Shown: positions 10,608 through 22,700 of the stretch, in pieces
Layout of the letters: every line of letters begins with the position of its first letter
Numbering within the stretch: the first letter of the stretch is position 1
Source of the DNA: Oasisia sp. SBJ-2009
Taxonomy: Eukaryota > Annelida > Polychaeta > Sabellida > Siboglinidae
Length of the DNA stretch: 64,000 nucleotides
Reading direction: 5' to 3'
NCBI GenBank assembly: GCA_964017155.1
Contig: OZ024856.1
Location: 12,861,625 to 12,925,624, forward strand
Made by a program: the position numbers and the translations under genes
The notes under the pieces: model-generated
The model's database searches: none
Seen by the model: only the letters and a program-made list of their open reading frames with translations
What the model was told of the DNA's origin: nothing

Positions 10608-11914
10608 AAGCACTTGTGATGGAAATGCAAGAAGTGTCGGTCACTGGACGTCACCTGAAGATACGTCGGGCAGAAAGCATGGTCGCGATGAACGTGCATC
10701 TACTCAGAAGATACATTCTCCCCAAGAATGGGTTTGTAGGACAATATTCGACACAACAATTGAAGGCGAGACGTGTGCGGTTACACGTGAATGAGTTCAG
10801 GACGAGATCGGATCATTTTACTCTTCTCCCAGGTAAGAAATATGCCGTGAAAAGGTGCAAACATGTATTTTCAATGACTATTTTAGAAATCTGCATGCAC
10901 AATTCTGTGAGGAATATCAAGATGCAACGACATATCTCTCCTTCTTCAGGTGGCAAGACCGAAACACGGTGCACTGGTAGGTTTTGGATGGAACAGCACA
11001 TGCCTATGCCAGAAACACTAGGTCGTTGTTTTGAAACTAAGGTCTATCAAACAGCTGGGGACGCCAACAAGTTCAAATGTAGGGGAGACCGGGGCTAGTT
11101 GTAACAAAAACAACATATTTCAGGGTTGGGGGAGGGTTTCGTAACCGATCGAAACTTTGTTATGCCAAAAGGTCCTGTTAGTTGGAGATAATTAATTGTC
11201 TGGGGTATTTCACATTTACGGTATGATGTATTATGTGAGGTGTCCTAAAGTGTTACAACTTACGCCGATACGGGGCAAATTGTAAAAAAATAACACATTT
11301 CAGGAGTGCTGGTGAGTTTCTTAACCGATCGAAACTTTTATTATGCCAAAGGGTTCCCACATATCTCCCACATATAATTGGTACACGATTAAATGCCTGG
11401 CTTATTACATATTTGTTTGCATAATAAGTTATATGAGGTATCCTAAAGTGTTATAACTTACCCCGGCACGATAGTACCTCTGTTCTTTTAAAATGGCGTA
11501 ACTTTATGGCGTATTGATGGATTCACGTGATATTAGACATGACATGCTGAAATATGTTGATAGACATATAATGCTGTCGTCTTGCAGAATAATTTGGATT
11601 AGCAGTTTTGTCTGCAAGCCCTCTGTTACAACTTACCCGTGTTACAACTAGCCCCGGTCTCCTCTACCATGTATTCAGGTACCCAGAGAAGTGTTCAATG
11701 AAAGGCTGAACATTATATAAGCAAGTACAGTCAAGTTTAAAGATTGGCGACGAATTTAATAACCCTTTCAGAAGGGAAATCAACCACTCGGATATGTCAA
11801 ATTCCGATAGAACAATTCTGCAAATTGTTCAAGGAGGAGATGGCTCATATACTCCGTGAGAACGTGAGACGTGTGACTGGCTACACAATACCAGCAGACC
11901 CGCAAGCTAAATGA
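10532..11914 (+). pseudogene. Gene X: unrecognised three-exon gene, interrupted by a MITE
   Basis: I do not recognise the product. The exon model rests on phase: exon A 10532-10832 (ATG, MGTENPSHYFESL, donor GTAAGA); intron 10833-10949, 117 bp ending CTTCTTCAG; exon B 10950-11081 joined to 11667-11678 once the TA-flanked MITE is removed (donor GTACCC); exon C 11772-11914 after CCCTTTCAG, ending TIPADPQAK then TGA. Every junction is phase 1 and the joined frame is open. Total about 195 residues, basic, with no signal peptide; exon A has a helical look (YFESLRNKVVRKVFDAHEAL). In situ the MITE puts a stop (TAG) into exon B. The block A start copy reads GGA instead of the terminal TGA and continues into a Cys-rich exon, so this TGA may be a nonsense change. 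A gypsy LTR follows 19 bases after the stop. It could alternatively be part of a larger repeat family. Confidence 0.5.
11082..11664. mobile_element. TA-flanked MITE with internal tandem duplication
   Basis: TIRs of about 24 bp (GGGGAGACCGGGGCTAGTTG... at left, its reverse complement at right with one mismatch), flanked by TA at 11080-11081 and 11665-11666 as in Tc1/mariner-type elements. Inside, about 180 bp is repeated in tandem (AACCGATCGAAACTTT near 11142 and 11322), and the TIR-like GGGCAAATTGTAA recurs at the unit junction. It is non-coding. It sits inside exon B of gene X. Confidence 0.75.
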
Positions 11915-11932
11915 GATTATGCCAACGACGTA

Positions 11933-12173
11933 TGTTACACCCGATAATGTAGCACTCGCCTGTTAATGTAATAACTGCCCGATAATGTAATAAAATCGCC
12001 CGATAATGTAATAACCGCCTGATAATGCAATAATATCAACCGATAACGTAATAAACATGCTACCCGACTGTAGTATTTAGCTTGACTAGCTACCGCGCAT
12101 GTGTACACGCCCAACCAATAAACAGATCGAGTTACAACACTGCCATCCCGAGTCCGAGTCGCCTTATGTTACA
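11933..12173 (+). repeat. Putative 5' LTR with CCGATAATGTAATAA repeats
   Basis: Begins TGTTACAC and ends TGTTACA. It contains about six degenerate copies of CCCGATAATGTAATAA in its left half and an AATAAA near 12117. The absence of a 3' partner means the boundaries are inferred from the insertion point in gene X and from the primer-binding-like sequence. Confidence 0.55.
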
Positions 12174-12488
12174 CGGTGTCTAGAAGTAGCTCTAAAATAA
12201 TGTAAAAAATTGTTTTAGAAACAGAAACTACGGACTATCATGTGCATAGTAACTCCAGGCACCGTCTGATGTGACAGACGGCAGAAAAGAGCGGACCATT
12301 TGCCAAAAGATGACTTTGGCAGTTTTGCAACAAGGCATCACTCGGTGATCGACCGATTCTACGTCGCGACGCCAGCATCCTTGACCGCGGTTGACCGGGG
12401 TATGACCGGGGCGACTAGGATTACCGCAGACTGAGCGACATCGATACGCAGTGAGTGTTTACCAGAACTGTCCGGCCAGGCTGTCAAC

Positions 12489-14819
12489 ATGGCGAACGCC
12501 GGCGACAAACCTTGCATGAATTGGCAAACGGCCAATATCGCAACAGAATGGCGCCGCTTTCGACAGCACTGCGACTTTACGTTCAAGGGTCCTCTCGCCT
12601 CTAAGACAGAAGATCAGAAGGTAAATTACCTTATGACATACATCGGGGATAAAGGTCGTGAAATATACGAGACATTCGTATGGACGCCTGCGACGGACGA
12701 CACTCCCGCGGAGAACGCCACTCTGGAGGGTGTGTACGCCAAATACGCGCAGTATGTCGCACCTATGAAAAACCACATCCGTGCGACAGTATCGTTCAAT
12801 CGCAGGAAACAAGATGCGGGAGAAAAGTTCGACAACTTTGTCACAGACCTACGCATCCTCGTAAAAGACTGTGGCTACGTAGAAGAAAACCGCATGCTGC
12901 GAGATGCGATTGTGCTACGAGCATCGCACGCTGCTGTCCGCGAAAAATATCTCGAGAAGGGTGATGACCTGACATTAGACATGGCCATTGGTATCGGCCA
13001 AAACTACGAGACATCACAAGAGAGCATGCGCGCTATCGGCATCGACGAAGATCCGACAGTTCATGCTGTGAACACAGGCAAATCGAACGCACCTCGACGT
13101 TCGTATAACAGGCCTCAGTCCAGGTTCACGCAGCACGGCTTCAAGAAGAAAGCTTCAGGTAACAAATGCATGAAATGCGGGTATGACCGCAATCACGCAC
13201 TTTGCCCCGCCAAAGACAGTAACTGCAATTACTATCGTAAGAAGGGACATTTCGCGGCGATGTGTCGCAGAAAGGCGAGCGCACACATGGTGGAGGTAAT
13301 GTGTGGCTCTGAGGAATCAGATGATGATGGCGGCGCACATCTGATCAACACAGTCACTGACGCAGGCAAACACGACTGGTGGGAATGCATAGAAGTAAAT
13401 GGATTTCACATCGATATGCAAATAGACACCGGCGCCACGAAATCTTTGTTGCCGTACAAAGTGTTCAAAGATATGCTCTGCGATACACCAATAACGAAGA
13501 CCGCTCGCAAATTCAAGTCGTACACACATCACCCAATCAAAGTGGAAGGCTACGTCACACTCCCGACACGTTACAAGAACAAGTTCGTGGATGTCCAGTA
13601 CTACGTGGTTCACGTCAATCAAAAGCCGTTGTTGTCAGGGCAAGCCAGCGAACAGCTAGGCCTGGTTGAAAGAATACACGAAGTCACCAACGAGCTTGAC
13701 AAGTATCCGGAACTGACAAAAACGACAGGTACGCTTCCAGGGACGTATTCCATCAAGATCGCTCCTACAGTCACGCCAGTAGTTCATGGACCCAGACGTC
13801 AGCCAAAAGCACTATCAACGAAGATACGTACGAAACTGAAAGAGATGGAAGCTGATGGCCACATGACCAAAGTGACAGAGCCCACCGACTGGGTTAGTTC
13901 AATAGTCACGGTTGTGCGGAATGGAAAGTTGAGAATCTGTTCAGACCCCAACAATCTCAACGAAGCCATCAGAAGAGAACACTACCCAATTCCAACGGTG
14001 GAAGAAGTGGTAGCATCAGTGCCAGGTGCCAAAGTGTTCTCCAAGATAGACGCAAAGTCGGGATTCCTGCAAATCAAACTCGACTACGAATCAAGTCTAC
14101 TGACGACGTTCAACTCGCCAATCGGAAGATACAGTTGGTTGCGCCTCCCGTTTGGCATAAAGTCGGCTCCAGAAATCTACCAGCGAATCATGGACGAGAT
14201 GCTGGAAGATATTGATGGCGCACGAGCTATCATGGATGATATCCTGATCGCAGGGAAGACCCCACAAGAACACGACAGGATAATGAGAAAAGTTGTTGAG
14301 AGAGCGACCGAGTGGAATCTCAAACTCAACTTCGATAAGTGTCAGGTGAAACAACCAAGAGTTACCTACGTGGGACACTTGGTGACTGACCAAGGCTTGC
14401 AACCGGATCCAGAGAAAGTCCGAGCAGTACGCAGCATGCCAGTTCCAGGCAGCAAGGAAGACGTACGCAGATTTCTTGGATTTGTCCAGTATCTTTCAAA
14501 ATTCATTCCGAATATGAGCACAGTGGACGCCCCACTACGAGATGTGATGAAAAGAAATGTCGATTTCTACTGGAACAAGCAACAACAGAGAAGCTTCGAT
14601 GAGCTGAAGGAACTCTGTTGTAGTACCCCAGTGTTGGCGTATTACGACGTGGCGAAAGATGTCACAATACAGTGTGATGCGAGTAGCTGTCACTCCGCCA
14701 GGCCAAAGCTCGGAGTCCAAGGCGAGGACAACCGGTATCGCACTAAACGATCAGAGCCTGGGAAGACGATAAACGACGAACAACGCCAAAATGTGGTCGT
14801 AACCGCCAAATCGAGGTGA
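12489..14819 (+). pseudogene. Gypsy gag-pol polyprotein, truncated in RNase H
   Basis: One 776-residue frame. Residues about 10-200 resemble a retrotransposon gag; 227-259 hold two zinc-knuckle-like motifs, the second reading CNYY where CxxC is expected. An aspartic protease motif, DTGA, is near 313. Reverse transcriptase spans about 425-610, with KIDAKSGFLQIKL, LPFGIKSAPEIYQ and the catalytic IMDDIL. RNase H begins at VTIQCDASS (about 733) and then loses its frame: recognisable RNase H pieces continue in other frames before all similarity ends near 14820. Gag and pol share one frame, as in several metazoan gypsy lineages. The element cannot transpose by itself. RT coding is intact, so the truncation may be fairly recent. 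Confidence 0.8.
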
Positions 14820-15785
14820 GACCGTGGACGGCAGATGTGTCTACACATATCTTGCTAGCTTGGTTTTTTAGGAATATTCAATCTACAGAAAACATGCTCG
14901 GGTATTTCCGTAGGCCCCTTCGTGCAAGTTCGTGGGCCCTAGCCACGTGATTGCAGTGCCTATTGGATAATCCGCCTGGTCATGCAGAACAGAAATTATA
15001 TATTATATAACCATTCCGTACATAATACAAACAATAGCATACATTTTAAATTATCCATTTTTATTACATGCAACTTACATCAAATGATTAAACCTTACTT
15101 ATTTAATTAATTAATTATTTACTAATGTCCAATAATGATGATTATTAATGTCACAGTCCGTACAAGCTTCGTTAACTTGAACGCGTCCGAAAGTCCCGTG
15201 CCATTCCGTCGAAGTTCGCCACTAATATCGTCGATATGAAACATTGGTGTGAAGATCGATGCTGCTGGCCATTAATCTGTCTTGTGTCTTCGGTTGATCC
15301 AGGAGCCCGATTCCTGTTCTGCAGGTTTTCGCGCTTCCGAAACAAGATCTCCCGAGTGAAAGTGCAATCCAGTGCAATCCAGACGTTCGATGAAACACGT
15401 CCGCCCTCTTCAATGTCGTACGTAAAATTGGTCGTTAGGCGGAAACAATGAATGTCACGTGGTGAGGGTCCCGCACCTCATCGGGGTCACATTTATATAA
15501 CAACAACTGGGATACATTATTAAACGATTATTACCTACACATTTACTTCTATTTAACGAACATTTTCGACGAATCAGACGAGTCGAACACGAAGAGATAT
15601 TAACGATAACATGTTTTAAAAAAGAACGTAAAGTGCAACCGTTGCAATGACGTCATAGTTATTTGTGCACAATGCGTTCTACGTGGCAGCGCTGCTGCGA
15701 TGTCGTGTCAGTGCGCTCGCGTCTTTATAATATTTACTCTCTGCACACACGCACGCACGCACGCACGCGCGCGCGCGCACGCACG

Positions 15786-15820
<35 letters not shown>

Positions 15821-15950
15821 TATATATAAATGTTCAGAGTTACGCAATCCTGCCCAACCAGACAGTACTGCCCTCTGTCGATTATAACAGCTAACCAAGT
15901 TACGCAGTAACTCAAGTGGGTTAAAGGTCGATTGACGCTCCTTGGGCTTG
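14820..15950. other. No gene recognised; proximal upstream region of MIase-like gene
   Basis: AT-rich DNA without supported coding sequence. A possible TATA-like TTTATAATATTT lies near 15723-15734, before a (CA)n tract. Short ORFs here have no recognisable motifs. Confidence 0.4.
15747..15817. repeat. (GCAC)n/(CA)n microsatellite
   Basis: GCAC, GC and CA dinucleotide runs ending in ATATTATATA, about 240 bp upstream of the MIase-like start codon. Confidence 0.9.
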
Positions 15951-15957
15951 GGGTGCT

Positions 15958-15967
15958 GTCACGTGAC
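15958..15967. promoter_or_regulatory. Palindromic E-box GTCACGTGAC
   Basis: A perfect 10-bp palindrome containing CACGTG, 87 bp upstream of the ATG at 16054. This is the preferred form of bHLH-zip sites (USF/TFE-type). Function is inferred from motif and position only. Confidence 0.35.
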
Positions 15968-16053
15968 GAGCATTGGGACACTGGTTTCTACACGAAACGC
16001 GGTGTTTTCCCAGTCGGTCAGACAGACAGAACAACTTGACGCCTCACTCTGCC

Positions 16054-17262
16054 ATGGAGAAGCTGTACGTGGTCGACATCGACGTAGGCGGTGGTGGAGC
16101 GGCGGGTCGGGCCGAGACATGGGCGGCGACGAAAGATGTACCGTCGTGTAAAGTCGTTGATGGCATGAAGGTTAGGGCATCAATCACTCGGCCAGCTAAC
16201 GCAGCATACGTCACCCAACTATACACAAGCTGTAACGCGACGTCAAGTCTCAAGACGTTGCATGTCAGCTTGTGATGTGTTTCCTTCGTTGCCTCAATAG
16301 TGACAATGGCATTAGGTCAACTGTTTCCTTGATTGTCCCAACGGTGATTGTAGGTCAACGTGCGACCGTGCCACACATACACAGTTTACAAGTTTGACCC
16401 AATCCGGCTATGCCATTGGCATTAGGCAGATCAGATCGCATTACATCATTACATGTTTACAATAAGCGCGGAACCGGTGACTGTAGGCAAAGAATAATGG
16501 GTCCTCACCGGCCACTTGGCCCTGTGACTTGCAACAGTTATGGGCCTGGCTAGATTCACGAACGCAAAGCGTGCGGTCCTTAACTCTGCGGACCCACTGC
16601 TAGGTCGAGAGACGATTTTCTCCCTGTCTGAGTCGTACTTCCATTCCCAATTGTCCGGATGTTTGACATTCGGCCGTCATCACTACAGCTGTCACACGAT
16701 GTACCTATCTCCTTCATCGTTACCAGTTCTGTCTGTCCAACATCCATGTATGTGACATGACTGTAAATACAAGTTCCCCAGAAGGGACTGTGTCAACTGT
16801 CTTCACGGCAAAACCAAACGCAACATCGTTGATATATTCCTTCCTTTTCTCAATACTGTGTCGTTATTTACTGTTCAAACATTATCAGTTACTCTAATTA
16901 GTAGTTGCAAGTCGTTTCAAAACAGTATTGCTGAAAGGATGTAGCTAATATACAACGGTAATTGTTTCGATGCATGATACTCAAAAACATCACTTTCTTA
17001 CCATAGCTACACTTATTTGGACAGTTGCATTGGTTTCCCCGTTTTATGTTTATAATATGTTATTGAAATTGCTTTCCTTACTCATTGTTGTAATGTTCTT
17101 AATTTGTTCAAGTCAAGTAGGTGTGTGTAACAACATAACATGGAAATAGTTTTGTAGATCACTGGCGAAAACAGACTCGTGTTTGGTAAGTAGATAGTAA
17201 ATAAGTGCTTAGTAAATAGACACATGTTGTAAATTTAGTTATATACAATCAGAGGTCGACAA

Positions 17263-17334
<72 letters not shown>

Positions 17335-19705
17335 TAACGAAATTGAATTAATCATATCAATATTATACACGGGAATAACATTGATGTGCAAGATTTCTCG
17401 GACGGGCAGATATAAAGATGTCGGCTATTTTAAAGGCATGAAATTCAATATGTCTTATCGGGTAAGTCTTATCGGACTGTTTTAAAGAAAATTCTTGCCT
17501 TGTGCACAATACATTAAAGTAAAACAAATGTAATCAATATTAGCCATTGACAATCACATAGGATATTCATTCTTAGCTTATACTAGCTGACAAGTAATCA
17601 ACCTTCGTAATATGTGTGCTGGTGACAGTTGTGAACGGAGACGTCGACCAGCTGACAGAAGCGATTGAGAACACAGAGTCAAGAGGCTCTGTCCGCTGTA
17701 ACCCGCTCCGCACCTACGACGGCTTCGCTCGCAGCGTTCTTGGCGTCAGCGACACAATCGCCAAACCGGAAGCACCTAGGGTAGACGGAGAGCGCCTCTA
17801 CTGGCTGCACATCCAAATCGAATACAAAGGTACACAACACTTGGGCCGACTTCGATTGGCCTACTCGAGTTACTAGCGTAACCCCAATGTAGTATCCGGT
17901 TTACGCTGCGCACGCAGTACCACGAAAGTAATCCAACTGAACAGCGATGATCGTGATCACGGACATAAACCCCTTATAATATAAATAAATAAATAAATAA
18001 AATAAAGTAATCAGTTGTTTACAGTGTAAATTGTGACGTCCATCTTCTTGGTCTTATAATTCATAGAATGTGGTGACTTTAATCCATATTTAAATGATCG
18101 TGTCGTGTAATGTTTAATTACATTTTTGTGCCGTATGGGCCTACGTTCCCTATTGGCTGTCACTGCTAATGACGTAGTTACTCGATTGAATCCTCTCCAA
18201 ACCGCGATTGCCTCGGGTACCGGCCTTGAAGATTGACCTTGTTTATCTATGTCAAGAAGGGTCACGTGAGCAATTGATCTTGGATGTTCGATTGGCACTC
18301 GGGTTACTCGATTTACTCGCGTAGCTCAATCGAAGTCGATCTTGGTGTCACTTGGGGACACTCACAATGGGCATGCGCGTGTGTGCATGTGGGTGGGTGA
18401 ATGTGTGTATGTGTGTATGTGTGTATGTGTGTATGTGTGTATGTGTGTATGTGTGTATGTGTGTATGTGTGTATGTGTGTATGTGTGTATGTGTGTATGT
18501 GTGTATGTGTGTATGTGTGTATGTGTGTATGTGTGTATGTGTGTATGTGTGTATGTGTGTATGTGTGTATGTGTGTATGTGTGTATGTGTGTATTTGTGT
18601 ATGTGTGTATGTGTGTATGTGTGTATGTGTATGTGTGTATGTATGAGCGTGTGTGTGTGCGTGTGCGTGTGCGTGTGCGTGTGCGTGTGCGTGTGCGTGT
18701 GCGTGTGCGTGTGTGTGTTTGTTTGTTTGTTTATGTGTTTGTTTGTTTGTTTGTTTGTTTGTGTGATACATGCATGATGTATCTTGAAATATTGGAAGCA
18801 TTATGTATTTTCAAGCAACGGTTAGTTTTGTTGTTTCCACATGATAATTAGTGATATGGATGGTAGGTAAAAATCGCAATATTTGACAACGTTTGTATCA
18901 TGGATGTTAATTAATTGAATTAATACGAGGTTATACTTAAATTGCTCAGCTCAAAACAAGCATAGTGCTGTTCCGTTTATCTGTGAATACATATCTACGT
19001 CAATATCTTTGGTTCGCTGTTATCACTGTGACACTTTGCCCTAGTTTTATTATGTTATTGTGCGTTTCTGTGGAACAGGAATGACACAAGACCAGCTCTT
19101 CCAGGCTTGGAAACAGGAAGCGGAAGCTGCACTGAACCTGCGCAATAAGGGAATTATGGCCCTGTTCAAAGTAGTTGGACAGCGAGAGGTGCGGAGTTAA
19201 AACATCATAATCCAAATCGTGTTTCGAGTATGTTGTCCTGCCCATATCAACTGTTCAGTCTATGGAGAATGTATCAGTAATTACATGTGGCATTGGACAA
19301 CGGGTGTCATGCCAATTCAATTATTCATTCTAGCAATGGTTGCATAATTTGAGTCACAGAAGCCTAATAAGGCAGTAACAGTAACAACTGTCCAAACCCT
19401 ATAGCTCCAGCTGGTTTGTTAACTAAGATTATATTTTCCTAATATTCATCCACGTTTTCATTTATGACATGTTACTGTATTTGTCAGTTCTATTGTTTTG
19501 CCTTGAACCCGTTTGAATACGACGGCAATCCATAACTCCTTGACTGAATATAACCAAGGATGTCTTAGTGTGTATCCAACCACTTGTGTAGCCTATGTAT
19601 AACCAACCCTTCCTTTCCAGCTATATTCATTCATCCTGTTTAAGAATGTTTAGTTCCATTCATTTAAACTCATATTTGGTAGAAATAACACTCATGATAA
19701 ATATA

Positions 19706-19770
<65 letters not shown>

Positions 19771-22700
19771 TCCAGTTCCATGTGTAATTTCGTTCAAATT
19801 ATTTGGAGATTTGCAAAACTAAATTTTTTTTGGAAAGTTTAGGACCTACTGAACCTGAAAAGTAATGTTTACATTTTTTCTAAACATTCTATGGCGGCCA
19901 TCTTGGAATGTCAAAATGGCGACTATTTTTTGCTCACATTTTGCAATATCTCGGCTTCTAAGCATCTTAGGCTTTTGATTTTGGTGTCTTAATATACATT
20001 TTCAGAGACAATGTATCTAATGAGACAACTTATAATGCACTACGTTTAATGCAAGACGGTATAAATCACAATGTTTACTCACAAAATTACCAAAATGTAC
20101 TTCTTGTGTACCTGATAGAAACAAATGTTTCATCGCAGTAGTCTAATTAGAATATGCAAAGGATCGTCACATTAGAACAATGAGTAGTCCCTCTGGTTCT
20201 AGACATTAACATATATCAAGCAAATGACATTAGTTATCACTGTCATCATATGAATCACGGTGATTCTCGTAGAATGTGTCTTCGACGTTTTCACAATGTG
20301 TGTTGCACATGCAGAGATCTGTGCAAGGTAAGTTATTTGACTTGCACGAGCAGCGATTAGATGTGCAGTTCCCCTTGCACTGATACCTGACCATCTCAAT
20401 GATAGCCTTCGGTGCTGGTGGCACATCAGTGGTGGTAGGGTTGAGTTGGCCATCATCGTGGTCCTTGTGATAGCCATTCTGCAGTGTGTCCAACGGAACC
20501 TGCTTGGCATGGGCAGTCTGACTCTAGCTTGCACGTGCGTCCTCAAACGGTGCTGCTTGAGGGCATCCATGGTAGGTGGTAGCTTCTCACTTTCTGCCAT
20601 GTATTTGCAAAATAGGTGCCAACGTAGATCAGGAATGCTTGAGATCTGGAGGCCCTTTGGACAGTATGCAGTGCACACAAACCTGGCCTAGGTTGATTGC
20701 AGGAAGTCCGCCGTCACATCCGTGTCATCACAAAGCATGCACAGGGCTCTGATGACATCATCGTCAGACTCCAGGAACAGCTTGAACCAGGTTGCCTTGC
20801 CTATTCATGCAAACCTTCCAGTGTTGTCTGCCCCAGAGAATGCATGGAATGCTGGTAAGGCCTTTGCTTTCTCCGGCCCCAGTGCTGTCCATAATGGCTT
20901 GATCTGCTGGACACCAGAAACCATTGAGATTGAGGTGTTCTTTGGCAACAAATCACAACTGGCTATGATCAAGACGAGGACATCAGTATCAGAAGAAAAG
21001 AATGTCATTTCTGCATCCCTTGAGTTTCGCTCTGTTGCAGACTCTCCTAAGCATATCATCAAGGTGTCTGCTTCCTCGTGGTTGTTATCTGGAAAGGGGC
21101 CCACATCCTTATTGCTCCTGGTGTGGCCCGCAGCTGAGGTGATGAACAGCTTGGATGAATCTTTGTTGTAGTCCAAAGTTTTCTCAGTCAAATATTCTGT
21201 CAGATCAGCCTTAGTCTGTTCATGTGACAGAAATCGACTCATTGTGATGTACCTGATGCTGGTCTCATCTCGGACTTGGTACTGGACTGGATCCTTTCTT
21301 TTTCACCTCTTTCGCCTGGTTGTGCTCTTCAGATAATCAGCCTTGTATGGGTCAAAGACGAGGATGACCTCATCAAAGCTTCTCGTGAGGTTCGTCAGTC
21401 TGTCATTGAAGCATACACTAAGATCCTTCACTGTCACTACAGTTGCTGATTTCGTTGTCATTTTCTGGACAAGGACCATGCCATCTACCACTGCAATCAT
21501 CCGACGGTGATCAGGGGGATCTGCATCAGTCTCTACGTGGTCTTCATCTGACTGTTGGTCTGCTTCTGTTTTTCTCGTGTTGTCAACTTGGATAAGTTTG
21601 GACTTGTCATTGCATGGCAACACCGAGCCATTTGGAGAAAGAGTGCCCTTGTTGTCAGTGTGAACTCGTAGGTGGCAACTGCCTGCTTCAGATCAATGTC
21701 TCTGTTTGAGCCGGCAAGGACCATCAACCTCCCATACAGGTTTTTGGTTTCCTTCAGGTCTACGATCTTGTCGCGAATCTTGACGTTATGCGTCTTTTTG
21801 CCAGACATGTACATCTTGTTGTTTTGCTTCTTCACAGGGGCCCATCCCCAAATGATCCGCTCAGCCACGTAGTCTTCGTAGAGCTTCTGGCCCGTGGCAT
21901 CTATGTTCGTACTCATCTGGGATGTATGCATGGGTTATGTTATTGTAGATCATGTTGCCCTCAACAGCAAATGGATTGCCGGGACTCTGTATCCTTAATC
22001 CTACTAATGGTTTCATGCTCCCGCTTGATTTTGCTTGGGGAAAGGTCGTGAAGTTCCACTGCTTTGCTTCCAACAGCATGGAACTGGTCCTTGAAATCCT
22101 TTGCTAGACAGGACAGTTATGGAGCAGCCAAAAAGAATCGTTATCTTGCATTGGGGTTGTTGGAGATCGCAATCAGACCATCACGAACCTTCATGAGTTT
22201 GGTGAGGTGTTCGCAAGCACGCGCCGATGGACACAAATGGGATGGCGTTCTTGGTCGCAGAAATGTTGCTCTCTTCCAGTTCTCTCCATGATTCTGGGTG
22301 GTCAATCTTGAGTGCATGTATATCTGCTATGTAGCGTGGCCGGAGTCGCTTGTACTTGATCCTATCCACTGCAAAGAACAGCTTGCTGAGCGCTACTCCA
22401 GCTTCTCTATGATGAAGGTGAAGATCAGCATTTCGAGATGCTGCTACAAATTACAGAATCGTCTCCACCCGGTGCAGGTAGTTCATCATGGAACGGAACA
22501 TGGCGTTGTTGGCCTTCTGTTCTTCCCAATCATGCAGCTTCTTCATCACATTCTCCTGAGTCAGCGTTTGCAGTAGATGGGCATTGGGCTTGCTTCACAG
22601 ATTCAGCTTTTGGGTTGTTGTTTGCCACAGAGCAGGCCTCCTCTAACTCAGCGGTAGCTTCTAGTCACACATCCTTCAGGTCAGGGTTGTCCTTCAAGAA

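Larger units (their letters stand above)
11933..14820 (+). mobile_element. 3'-truncated Ty3/gypsy LTR retrotransposon
   Basis: Putative 5' LTR 11933-12173, a primer-binding-like stretch GGTGTCTAGAAGTAG just after it (similar to that of the LTR element at 29392), a leader, then one gag-pol ORF that dies in RNase H. No integrase and no second LTR are present before unrelated sequence resumes near 14820. It interrupts the gene X terminal exon right after GCCAACGACG. Confidence 0.75.

Noticed and set aside
15222..15451. Short ORFs on both strands upstream of the MIase-like gene
   Set aside because: No homology signal, no splice or Kozak context, and the frames overlap each other.
18313..18851. 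Long ORFs with HTHTYTHT or VCMCVCVY composition
   Set aside because: Translated microsatellite in intron 2 of the MIase-like gene.
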